In this document: positions 1 through 9,836 of the stretch, one piece after another
Layout: each line of letters begins with the position of its first letter
Numbering within the stretch: position 1 is the stretch's first letter
Source of the DNA: Daedaleopsis sinensis
Taxonomy: Eukaryota > Basidiomycota > Agaricomycetes > Polyporales > Polyporaceae
Reading direction: 5' to 3'
Assembly (NCBI GenBank): GCA_033807695.1
Contig: CM066306.1
Location: forward strand, 248,001 to 312,000
Length of the DNA stretch: 64,000 nt
Translations under genes and position numbers: made by a program
Notes under the pieces: generated by a model
Databases searched by the model: none
What the model was told of the DNA's origin: nothing
Seen by the model: only the letters and a program-made list of their open reading frames with translations

Positions 1-303
1 CCAGAATGTGAACTTGAATCGTTTGTACAGTGTCCTTATCCTTCACGTTATCTTCACTCAAACCTCTGACTCCAGTACTCATGGCAACACAACGGTTATA
101 TGGAGATACAGACGGACGCAGCGGCCTTCAGGATCGAGCTCAAGTGCATCGAACCTCAGGCCGCATGCGCCGCTGATCGACCCCATCGTCAGCTCGCCCA
201 GTGTCGACGCTAATTGGACCCCGAACGAAACGATCTCGACAGGCACCGGCCCTGGCTGTAACCTCGAGGGTCGGTGCGACGCGCCAGCCATACGCTCGAG
301 TCA

Positions 304-1036
304 CTACATCATAATGTTGGTCTCGTACCCTTCTGTCGTGGTAACATCGCCCGCACCGTAGCCATCCGTTGTTGGGTAGCCACGGTGGTGGGGTGAGGGC
401 GGTACCGCGACAGATGGGTGCGAGCTCACATAATAATGTACTACGACCGTGTAGTACGACGCAGACCCGCCGGGATACCCGTACCCGTAGTCCACGGGTA
501 CGGGTTTGCGCGGGTACGGGTACGGGTATGCCTCAAGTAGTCACGGGTATACCCGTGCTACGCCCAATGTCATTGGGCGTAGAACAGAGACGTACCTCAT
601 CGTGCGCTTTCTTCATCTTCTCTCTCCGCATCCTTGTCTCCTCCTCGTTGTTCATTTCTCGCTCTTCCCTCCGCTCTATCTTCTGCTCCGTGAACGATAG
701 ATTGTGGCTGTTCGCGATGCTTGCAGGACGTATAAGTTCGTGCGACTTCTTTCCGTTGGATCCCTGCTGCCTGTCGGTCTCCTCGAATGTCGTTCGCTTC
801 GAGGGCGTTTCGGCGTTACCGTTCATGGTTGTATGCGCGTTGCCATTAGGAGCCGAACGTGTGCTGCTCTTTGATGAGGCGCGTGTGTGGGAGACGACCT
901 TTGAGATCGCCTTGCGGATGGCAGCCATAGCGGCGTTGGGGGGATGGGTGTGGGCAGCCGTGGTGATAGTCGTGGACGTGGTGCGAGAGAAGGAGAGAGA
1001 AGTGCGTGGAGCATGTTTACGAGGTGCTGGCTTCAA
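304..1036 (-). CDS. Hypothetical Tyr/Pro-rich protein, two exons
   Basis: I do not recognise this protein. The model has exon 1 at 596-1036 and exon 2 at 304-531, joined in phase 0 across a 64-nt intron (532-595, GTACGT...TTGAG). From the ATG at 1036 it gives 222 aa; an internal ATG at 928 gives 186 aa and is equally possible. Residues from the 928 start begin with a short basic amphipathic stretch (IRKAISKVVSHTR). A charged segment rich in Glu, Arg and Lys follows, and the C-terminus is dominated by Tyr, Pro and Gly, with alternating PYPYP and YGYGYP. There is no signal peptide or membrane segment. The Tyr-rich end is encoded by repeats of the hexamer CGGGTA. The second intron half and this repeat form an unusual palindromic region (separate entry). 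The coding call rests on the frame continuing across good splice sites, so confidence is moderate. Confidence 0.5.
542..582. repeat. Two adjoining perfect palindromes filling an intron
   Basis: Bases 542-557 read CACGGGTATACCCGTG, a perfect 16-bp palindrome. Bases 558-582 are 12-bp arms (CTACGCCCAATG and its complement) around one T. The two abut and fill most of the 64-nt intron of the gene at 304-1036. The exon side (about 495-530) carries repeats of CGGGTA. Confidence 0.9.
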
Positions 1037-2208
1037 GATAAAGTACTGTGAGCGTTGACGCGGACGGACGCACTGTCGGCTTTTGGAGCTGCTTTTGGTC
1101 GTCTATGCGTTCCAGACAACGACGTCATCGAGGAGGAGCTGACGTCATCGGTCAATCCTGCCAATTCGGGCATACGTTGCACTCATTCTCTTGGCATCGT
1201 GACTCAATCGTGACCTCTTGTGCTTGCGACGATGTTCTAGCGTTTCTCTAGGCCTCTCGCAATCATCCGCGTGTACATCGTCTTCCCAGGCGACTACGGA
1301 GGTACACAGCTTACCTCGTCAGCACGAAGAGCCCGGGCCTCCTTTGATGCTCGCGGAACGCATGACGGGACTACTAGGAGCAATCTGGGGCCGGCTATGT
1401 GATCTCCACACTTCTATACATAAGCACGATACAAAATCCGCGCACTCACCTCGACCCGACGCCGTCGCACCCGCATGGCGCAGTCGGACGCATTGACCAG
1501 AACGCATGGGACAACAACAACCACACACGAAGCCGAGCAGCCAGACCATTCGGACTCGAACCAGATCGCAAGAACCCGTAGATTTAACAACAAGCTCTTC
1601 GTGGCGGTGACAAAATTGGAGCACACAGCTAAGACGTAGCATTGTACGTCATAACATAGACGTCGATGATATTCGAGGAGAGTCGGGCTTTGCTAGTGCT
1701 AGTCTATGTGCCTTTGGGACTATAAGATGCGTCGGTACGACCTAGTACTAGTAGGTGAGTGAGGAAGACCCAATTAGTGATTGTGCGCCGATGTTAGGGT
1801 GCTCGTCGAGTCCGGGTAGGAGATGGTCTACCGCAGCAGCCGTGCCAGGTTGGGTGGCGGCGTTGTGGCGGCGTATTGGTTGAACGACGAACAAGTAAGT
1901 ATCGTATCAACGCAGTGGATGCAGTTGACTGCGAACTTGGCCTATAGCTACCTGGTAGTCACTGTGAGAGGAGGGAACAAGTTGCAACTTGCAGGAGTCG
2001 TGATCGGAGTAGGAGCCCCAACCTCGACGTGACATCGCGATGTGACAAATGCACGTGATAGAGAACTTTCTCGGTTAGAGCGTGTTGGGCTGTCACATAG
2101 AGCAAGCGTAGATCTTCAAAACAGCATTATCAGAGCGATCGTACAGTACAGGACTATTCTTACAACGTATCGTACACGAGCGAGCTACGCGATTGAGTAC
2201 ATGGACAC
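1037..2208. other. Intergenic, no gene supported
   Basis: Open frames here are short and overlap one another in several frames without splice support. I see no known family, RNA gene or transposon end. Confidence 0.5.
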
Positions 2209-3566
2209 TCAACAAATCACACAGCCAGAATGCGTCGTGGCAGAGTACGGGTATTGCCCGCCGTACCCTCCTTGGCCGTACCCGACGGGCACAGTTCCCA
2301 CACCTGCGCCATACCCGTATCCGCCACCACCGTAGCCGCCCCCATAGCCGCTACCATACCCCGCAGTGTAAGGCTGATACCCATAGCCGCCTCCTCCTGT
2401 CTGGATGATATCGACGCTGTTCGCGCGATGGTGGCCGTGGTGGTGGTGGTGGTGGCCGTGATGGTGGCCATGGTGGTCGTGATGATGGTGTCCGTGCCGC
2501 TCGCGGGAGTGAGAGCGTCCACGCGAGTGGGAGCGGTGTCGCGGCCGCGTCAGGACGACGGTCGAGCCTGTGGGAGCGGGGACGGAGTACCCCGTCGAGG
2601 CGTACGATCTGGGAACGGACGCTGAAGAGAGATAGGGAGAGGGGACGGGGCTGGGAGGGAAGACGGTTGCGCCGCCGCCTAGCATGCTCGCGAACTGCAG
2701 TGGGACGCGCGGGTGGGGGTCAGTGGACAGTGCGAGCGGAGGAGACACGGTTGGGACGTACTCGGTCTGCGAGGAGGGCGGCGGTCGCCCCTGCCGCTTC
2801 GCAAGCGGCGCGTTGTCCATACGCATCCATTGAGCGGCCAGTGTATTGCCATAGACGCGTAGCTGCGATTTGAACACACAGTAAGTAGATGTGCCAAGAG
2901 GGGAGACAGACGAGATGTTTACCTTCCCCGATGGCCATCCCAATGAGCCCCTCGCGCTGCATCATACGGTCGGCACTGAGAGGCGCGTGTAGGGAAGAGT
3001 TGTGCTTCCAGGTGCGGTAGACCTCGTAGGCCGCAGCGGCTCCCAGGTCTACCGGGAGCACTTGCGTGAGAGGCATCTGGAAGGCGAGATCGATGAGGAC
3101 TGGTGAGAACGTCAGGTGCAGGTCGGACGGCTTACCATCCCGCTGTAGATCATGCTGTGCCAATGTCGGGCTGTACGATGGTCGACTCCGAGTCTGGAGT
3201 ACGAGCCCATCTGTCCCATGACGTGTTGGTAGAGTGTTCTGAGAGTGATGTCAGTCGACGACGCGACAAATGGCGGATATGGACGTACGCGTCAGGATTG
3301 ATCGCATGGGCGTTATAAAAATCATAGCCAGTCCCTAAAGCACATGACGTTGTGCATGAGTACAGTTCCGAGCCGAGCCGTGTGCTGCTTACATGTAGGC
3401 TGAGGCTGAAATGCGGGCATAGGCGGAGACGCGAACTGGAACTAGATACCAAAGGCGTTAGTTATCTTCTAGTGTGCGCTAGTACTAGTACAGGCCGGCT
3501 ACTGTCTCGTACCTGAGAAGTGCCCCAGTTGGGGACAGAGGAGCGATAGTACTCGTACGCGGTCAT
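2209..3566 (-). CDS. CipC-like domain protein with His/Gly/Tyr-rich tail and CaaX-like C-terminus
   Basis: Seven exons: 3513-3566, 3393-3435, 3289-3334, 3136-3238, 2923-3076, 2762-2862, 2209-2694; 328 aa. Exon lengths and phases match the paralogue at 17650-19510 almost exactly, apart from one codon in exon 1 and the long last exon. Residues 1-170 hold the conserved part, with DFYNAHAINPDA, AAAYEVYRTWKHNS and QREGLIGMAIGEATRLWQ. The arrangement of an AAAYE helix, a conserved EGL..MAI..AT helix and an Ala-rich helix recalls the fungal CipC-like (DUF3759) antibiotic-response proteins; this family link is my inference. The tail is low complexity: Ser/Pro-rich, then SR/RS, a long His run, the conserved motif SVDIIQTGGG, and Gly/Tyr repeats. 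The last four residues are CVIC, a plausible prenylation box. The paralogue lacks it. Function unknown. Confidence 0.85.
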
Positions 3567-3607
3567 GATGGTGGGTAGTCTCTGGACCAAAGATGCCAGC
3601 GCAGCGC

Positions 3608-3616
3608 TTTATATAG
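3608..3616 (-). promoter_or_regulatory. TATA box for the 2209-3566 gene
   Basis: On the minus strand the sequence reads TATATAAAG about 42 nt upstream of the ATG at 3566. Spacing and sequence fit a fungal core promoter. Confidence 0.5.
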
Positions 3617-3619
3617 AGA

Positions 3620-4744
3620 TCGTATAAGGTCCGGCGTCTAGAAAGTTCAACGAAGAATGGAGACTAACGGAGAGTGCCTCAAGGTGCACCCTAGTTTCTT
3701 GGCTTCGAGCCCTCCCACCGGATTGGCCAGATCGTCGCTGATGCGCCTACTGTCCCCGTTCGGCACGGGAGGGCAGGTGGATAAGCATTAGACTGCCGCC
3801 CACGGCGCACTGGTCCTTGTATAAGGTTTGCACCGCAAGTTGGTGTGGCCGAGCGCAGTCCGGGTTTGGAAATGTTCCGTATCGGATGACGTTGTCGACC
3901 CACTCGCACTAGTTTGAGCTATATCGGCCTCGTCCTCGTGTCCCCGATGAAGCATCGATGAAGGCGTAGGTATATTGTAGAAAAGGTTGCGATGTAGAGA
4001 AAGAACCTACGAGAGTTTACTAGAGTGTGTATGACGTAGGCCGCCCGGGCGCATAGGCCAAGGTGCTGTCTCACATGTCCGCTGACCGACTGCTGAGGGA
4101 GAAGTAAACACATCAGCCAATTATAACACAGCATGGCTTCGGCATCGCACAAGAGTGACGAGCCGATGACTCGACACCACTTAATGATCTGTGAGCGGTC
4201 TACTCATGAACTGCGGTGCTCAACATATGACCAATCCGATCGAGTGAGCTAGGACAGCAAATGCACCTGAGTACGCGGGTAGATGTCGGAATCGGAAGCC
4301 GAGGACGGTAAGAATAAACTCACCTCGATTGTCAAGTGAAAGTCCCACTTAGCTTCTGTGCTCGTCGCGATATCATGGTCTGCATGATGATCGCCACTCG
4401 CGGGTACGTGCACGTCATGCAATTAATATTACCGTGTTATACGCTCATGATCGCTGCGCGCAACGCTTCCTCAATGATTCTCAAGCACTTCAAGTTCACT
4501 GAAGATTTGCCCGACTTTGATCAAGTCGAGGCTCTGGAGGGCAGCGGGACGGAGCTTGTGCACGACAAGTACTGCAGACACACCTGATTGAGAGTGGCCT
4601 TGGCAAAGTATCGCTGCTTGGCAGCGTGCATGACAAGCTGGCGTACTACTGATTGCAGAAGGTTTGCAATGTATTGGGCTTTCCCGGAACCGGTGATCGT
4701 ACGCGGTGGCGTCGGGGATAGCGCGCGCGTGCTGTACGCGACGC
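3620..4744. other. Intergenic, no gene supported
   Basis: Only short unsupported frames are present. I see no recognisable domain, tRNA or repeat. Confidence 0.5.
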
Positions 4745-5588
4745 CTACGAAGACCCGTGCACGTCGGCCGGTACTTCAGCCAGCCGTCGGGCGTCCGAGC
4801 TGTCCATGTCAGCACTGTCGAGGGCCAAGGATGTACTTGTCCGCACAGGAGATTGCTGTTGCTGCCGTTGTTTCCTCACTTCCGACATCGCCCGCGTCCG
4901 CGCGTTATACGTCTGCAGGACTAGCAGCGCGACAGCCTACGACGCAGTCAGCGTCATGCCTCCGCCTCGAGCGGGATACGATGCCTGTGGATTAGAGGAG
5001 GGGGGACGTACCACGACCAGTGCGCCAGTCATCATGCGCTCCTTCCACCTCTCGTCTAGCCCCGTGTCCAGCTCCGCCCGCTGCCGCTGCCTGGCCCTCC
5101 ACATCGCCGTGCTCAGGTCATGATAGCTTGCTCTTGCCGTCCCTCCGAGCCCTTCCGTGTCGGGGTCGTCTAGAGCCGCCGCAGACCTCTTGCCAGACAG
5201 GATGGCGTACGCAGAGGAGATAGCTTGGAACCTCGCATGTGCTGTCTCGGTAGACACGCCTCCTGCCCGAGCGACCGGCGAGTCAGGGTGGTAGATCCGC
5301 ACAAGATCGTAGTCTGATACATCGTCAGCCCTCAGCAAGGTAGACCAGAGCCAAGGGAGGTATGCGCATACAGCGGGCTTTCACATCTGCACGGGTTGCG
5401 CTCTTCGGGAGGTGGAAGATTTGATGAGGGCTCGGGTGGGAAGTGTTCGGGTAAGGATACGGGTTCGCGCTGGTCGAGGCCGCTCTGGTCGGCTGAGAAG
5501 ACGTACAAGCCTGCGTGTACGAACCTGATCGTACTGCTCGGAGTGCGGAGGAACCATCGCGACAAAATTTGCGAGGCAATCGGTGCAT
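4745..5588 (-). CDS. Mitochondrial-type J-domain (DnaJ-like) membrane protein
   Basis: Three exons: 5372-5588, 5012-5313, 4745-4936; 236 aa. The first 40 residues are rich in Arg, Ser and Thr with almost no acidic residues, like a mitochondrial presequence. A J domain spans about residues 53-105: HQIFHLPKSATRADVKARYY, then the invariant HPD at 81-83, then ARFQAISSAYAILSGKR. The intron at 5314-5371 cuts the domain between the first and second helices. A single membrane span lies near residues 168-182 (GALVVAVALLVL), made only when the second intron (4937-5011) is removed. The tail is polar and Gln-rich. J domains recruit and stimulate Hsp70; an anchored mitochondrial J protein would act beside the matrix or intermembrane Hsp70. 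The architecture matches a known type of short fungal mitochondrial DnaJ protein, but I cannot name an orthologue. Confidence 0.85.
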
Positions 5589-5861
5589 GTTAATTGTTCG
5601 GGGAGGTCACGGCGTCGTTTCTACGAGTGCTAAGTGTCGTCGTAGACTTTGTAGGAGGCGTTGCCTAGTCAAGTTAGAGCAGAGTGAGACGTTGACGGAG
5701 GATGTGACCAGGATACAGACTCGAGAAGTCGTGCCAGGTCGTGCCACGACGCTAGCCGACAGCATCGGTCCCGGTATGTCCGGTCGGAGGACACCCATTA
5801 CATAAGCGGGCATGCTTGCCGCACCGTGCCCCCGGCAAAGCCCGGCAGCTGTTCGTACACC

Positions 5862-5889
5862 GGTAAGATTGGCCCAGAGCATTTCCAGC
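5862..5889 (+). repeat. Left terminal inverted repeat
   Basis: This 28-bp arm begins GGTAAGATTGGC and is the reverse complement of 7169-7196. Confidence 0.9.
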
Positions 5890-6198
5890 TGCATCACGTG
5901 ACCAAAAAGCGTCACGCTTACACTCTTTTGGCAGGAGCAAAAGTCCAGAAAAACAAAGGCTCCGGAATGAGAGCCACTACATAGAATCTGCGACGGTCAA
6001 TCTGTAGAACAATGTACTCGCTACAGTTTGACCGTTTCTGATTGTCTCTCGAGTGTCTCTGGTCCGAGTAGATATGGCTACAGTACACGGGCGGCTTTCT
6101 GCACGTAATATAAGCCAAATCAACAAACTGAATTCCTACGCCACATGGCTGGGTGCTAGAGCGCACAACAAATACTTAGTGGGCTACTACGCAGACCA

Positions 6199-6935
6199 AT
6201 GCCGCTCAAGGGGAAGCGTGGAAGAGTTGGTCTCGAGAACCTCGGCTCATATGCGAGGAAGAAGCAGAGATTTTCGGAAGCTGACAAGGAAAATAAGGTA
6301 AGTGGAAGCACCATTGTCTCGAGTGTAACTGAAGACTTACACTTTGAGGAGGGCCATCCGCAAGCCGGTGCTTTCAAGGGCATGGCCAGGATCTTAGAGG
6401 AGAGGGGCTTTCAAAATGCACACAATTTACGGGCTCAATGCCCGGAGTTTAAGTGCAAGCCCCCTGCTCTTGATTGCTGCTGCCGCCGGCTTCTGTTCAA
6501 TCAGCCGGATTTCCGAGACATCGAGAGCCTGCTCGAGTCTCACTGCAAAAGTCGAGGCTTCACTGTCTTGTTCCTGCCGAAGTTTCATTGTGAGCTCAAC
6601 TGTATTGAGCAGTGCTGGGGTACCGCCAAAAGAGAGTACCGGAAATGTCCCGCCTCATCAGCCGAGGCCGATCTCGAACGCAATGTTATCAATGCATTGG
6701 ATGGGGTTAGTCTAATCTCTATCCGGAGGTAAGCTAGATCATTTACATCATCGACCTGATTGCTGACATGTCTTAAAGGTTCTACACGCGTTCACACAGA
6801 TTTATGGATGCCTATCGGCACGGCCTTGATGGAAAACAAGCAGCGTGGGCTGCAAAAGAATATCGGAGCCACCGGGTATGCCCTGACACCCTTCTTGCAG
6901 ACCTTGACCGTGCAGGCATGCCTGTGACTTGTTAA
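6199..6935 (+). pseudogene. Transposase remnant, DDE superfamily, central part deleted
   Basis: Two exons, 6199-6728 and 6779-6935 (AG|G junction, intron GTAAGC...TTAAAG), give 228 aa. The N-terminus (MPLKGKRGRVGLENLGSYAR) and the C-terminal half match a transposase family common in basidiomycete genomes. The C-terminal signature reads GFTVLFLPKFHCELNCIEQ, then CWG, followed by FMDAYRHGLDGKQAAWAAKE. In complete members the lysine-rich start and the EEGHPQAGAFKGMA block are separated by a few hundred residues with the helix-turn-helix and first catalytic acidic residues. Here only about 20-25 residues separate them. GTAAGT at about 6298 could be a further donor. The protein cannot be an active transposase. 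The family assignment is from memory of the motif set. Confidence 0.8.
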
Positions 6936-7168
6936 TCCACGGACTTGGACACATACTTACATACTTTACATCATGTTACTATAGCCCTGATATCTACAGC
7001 CTCTCTCTTGATAGTACTGCACTTGATACTGGTACTCTACACCCTTTCATATAACTGATCTACACCGTCTTGGTTATCTCCTCAATATACACGTTATCCT
7101 CGTCCGTTTCGGGTCGGAAAGGTCAGAAGGCGCTCATAGCACGTGATCGTCACGCTGTGACGATAGCT

Positions 7169-7196
7169 GCTGGAAATGCTCTGGGCCAATCTTACC
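7169..7196 (-). repeat. Right terminal inverted repeat
   Basis: This is the reverse complement of 5862-5889. It ends in CTTACC at 7196. Confidence 0.9.
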
Positions 7197-7472
7197 CCCA
7201 CCACCTGTTAAGTTAGCCGAAAGTCCAGTGGGGGTGCGGGCGATACACCCAGTGCGTCTGGGCACTCGGAAACAACCCTGATCATGGCTTATGCTCCCCG
7301 CTACGAGCTTGGCATGCGCTTATGCTTGGTATAAGTATGCACTCTGGCCGCAGCCTTGAGACAGACGCAGCGTGCAGCTCCATCGGACTCGTCTCTGAGC
7401 GCGGAGCTACCATCCACCTCTTCTTCTTCTTCTTCTTCACTCACCTTCTTCCTTCCTACTTTCAGATACCGG

Positions 7473-8784
7473 ATGTCCTCCGAGTGCATTCCAGAGTGGC
7501 GGGTGCGTACACAGTTCTCGAATTTATGGGAGTTCAATTGACTCTCGTGAACTGACTACTAATTGGAACGGCCTTCTCCATAGATCGTTAACAACCTCGG
7601 GAAGTTCGGACCTACCATCGTCCCCACCTTCCTCGAGGCGCTATTTACGGGGCTGCTCATCGCCGCATTTGGCGCGAGTGTGTATGTACGCACGCGCCAG
7701 CCGCCCGAGGTACGGAGGCGGCATCGGATAGTCGCGAGGATCAACACGTTCGTCTTCATTCTATCTATAATGGTCAGTGCGGCCGCTACCTCTCGTCGGG
7801 GCTACCTTACTCACTACTTTATGGAATCTCCAGCATCTTGCGCTGTCATTAGAACGCTGCTTCTCGGTATACATGTTCGGGAACGACATGCGCGACATGG
7901 AGTACGCCGTATCGCCCGGGTACGAGGGCAACAGCATCGGGGCGAACGACACCACGCGACTCGCAATTTTTGTGACGATAGTATGGCTCGTGGACTGCTT
8001 CATGGTACGCTCCCCTCACAGACGAATTGGCCCAAGAAAGCGCTGCTCACCGCGCCTTTCGCTAGCTATACCGCGTGTGGCTCGTCTGGCGTAAGTGGAC
8101 TGTTCTCATCGTCCCCGCGCTGTCCACGCTTGCCGATATCGGTAAGCCCTCCCACTCTCGTGACACGACAAGGGCCCTGCTCACCACGCAATTATAGTGA
8201 ACGGATACGTCGGTGTCGTCCTCCCATTCACCTTCCTCATCTTCTTCTGGACCACTTGGTTCACCGCCACGCTCTGCAGCGGTAAGCCGATCGTACCGCT
8301 TCGCCCCACCTGTGAGGGCTGATTAGATTTTTGCCTTGTTCCCGCACTGGAACCGACAAATGCAAACACACATAGCACTCGTCTTCGGACGGCTCGTGAA
8401 AAGCGGGCGGCCCGTCGTCGACGCGCTCGTCAGGTCTATCGCGATCTACCCTGCGCTCCTCCTCTTCCCCGTCATCGTGTTTCTCTTCCCGCACATCTGG
8501 ATCGGGTACATCATCCTCGCCCCGCCTATCGTCGTGAGTGTTGCTCTCCAAATCCAGGGCTAGAATTCCTGCTAAATTGTTGTGGCTCGTCATAGGCCAC
8601 GATGTCCTCGCTGATCGTTCTGCAACTGAGCTACGAGGCGGCCGAGGAGCACGCGAAGGGCGCCGTTTCCGAGGAGTCATTTAGTGCTGCATTTCACCGC
8701 ATGAACGACGTCGACGTTGAGGTGGGGCAGAGCAGGAACCCAAGCGCGAGCGTTGGCAGGGCGGATGCCAGTCTCGCGTTGTGA
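7473..8784 (+). CDS. Multi-pass (about seven-span) membrane protein
   Basis: Seven exons: 7473-7502, 7584-7772, 7834-8004, 8066-8141, 8198-8281, 8376-8533, 8596-8784; 298 aa, all frames continuous. Hydrophobic spans follow in order: LEALFTGLLIAAFGASVYV, INTFVFILSIMHLALSL, TRLAIFVTIVWLVDCFM, VLIVPALSTLADIVNGYVGV, FTFLIFFWTTWFTATL, IAIYPALLLFPVIVFLF and IGYIILAPPIVATMSSLIVL. The motif LYRVWLVWRKW after span 3 is typical of a large agaricomycete family of receptor-like membrane proteins with no established ligand. The C-tail is polar. A TATA-like GGTATAAG lies at about 7329. The start at 7473 gives a short first exon (MSSECIPEWR) and is the least certain part. Role unknown; sensing or signalling is only an inference from topology. 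Confidence 0.8.
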
Positions 8785-9836
8785 TGCACATGACAGGGAT
8801 AACGACTGATGACTCCGGTGAGAATTGAGACTTTATTTTTTGCTGCATGAGTACTTATACTCCTCGCGCGATCACAGGCAAAATATAGTAACTTCTAGTT
8901 CTTAAGATGCCATGACACATGACATCGCGGCCTGGCAGCAGCAGTCCCAGGACGGCGGCTTGGATTGGACTTTTGACCACGGACTTGACGCGGACGGTTA
9001 CCTCAAGACGCTGTAATATATCACTCTAACCTTTATTGTAGATGTATCTAGCACGACTCGTTCATGATCATAACAACATTAACCCTGCTTGCCACGAACC
9101 TTCTCGTCTTAGCGGGTTTATGTGATGAAGCGCCACACTGTGACTGCCCTCACGTGCCACTGTCACCCCGTGTTGTCACGGAGTCTACCGCGAGACTTTT
9201 TTTTGCTCGAGCTCCTCACCGCAATAGCTACTAGTAGCTACTAGCTATCATCCGTCCAAACGCCCTTTTCGTCCTGCCACCTCGCCCTTGGATTTGTCTT
9301 GTGTGCTGCCTCTGTCTATGTTTGCATGACCTTCTGGCACGATATGCTACGAGATATCGACGACTCGGATCTGATCGTACGGCTGAGGTCCAACTTCCTC
9401 AAGCGATATAACTTCTCCGTCGCGAGGATCGACTCTGAGGCGTACTCCGGGAGGTACATATATCCAGCTCGGGTATATGAACTACGAGCTTGCACGGAGC
9501 AATGATGAAATCGATGGCGAAGGAGGAAGAAGACCCTGTTCAGTACTGTCAGGCCGAACCTTTGAAGTGGTTGAACGAGCCGCGCTGTGTGAGGGGTATA
9601 ACGGTGTAAGCCCCTGCATGCTACGTAGCTCAGCGCTCAGCGCTCAGTGATGACCATGGCCCGCCGCCACCAGGTCTGTAGTCTACTCAGCCTGGAAGTA
9701 TTATGATCCGGACTGGGTACTGACCATGGGTGTCGACGTTGCTAGCAACAATGCCAGCCTCGCATGTCGAAGGCCTTAAAGGGTGTCGATCTTCGTGGGG
9801 AGCTCCCGACAACCCGCACGAATACTCGCGCGCAAT
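8785..9836. other. Intergenic with short unassigned frames
   Basis: A frame at 8913-9016 begins MTHDIAAWQQQ and one at 9299-9505 ends in a polar stretch. Neither could be joined to other exons or recognised. They may be remnants of a lost gene. A 16-bp palindrome of TAGCTACTAGTAGCTA lies at 9225-9240. Confidence 0.35.

Larger units (their letters stand above)
5862..7196 (+). mobile_element. Internally deleted DDE-type DNA transposon with terminal inverted repeats
   Basis: A 1335-bp unit is bounded by 28-bp inverted repeats that begin GGTAAGATTGGC (5862-5889 and 7169-7196), perfect by eye. Inside is the C-terminal part of a transposase (6199-6935). Both subterminal regions carry CACGTG motifs. 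No clear target-site duplication is visible: the left flank ends ACACC and the right flank begins CCCAC. The element is non-autonomous because most of the catalytic domain is missing. Confidence 0.85.

Noticed and set aside
1540..1600. Minus-strand tRNA-like B box (GGTTCGAGTCC)
   Set aside because: The flanking bases do not pair as a T stem, and no acceptor stem or A box of the right spacing is present.
9225..9247. TAGCTACTAGTAGCTA palindrome with an extra half repeat
   Set aside because: It is short and built from a simple TAGC/CTAG pattern, so chance or slippage is a sufficient explanation.
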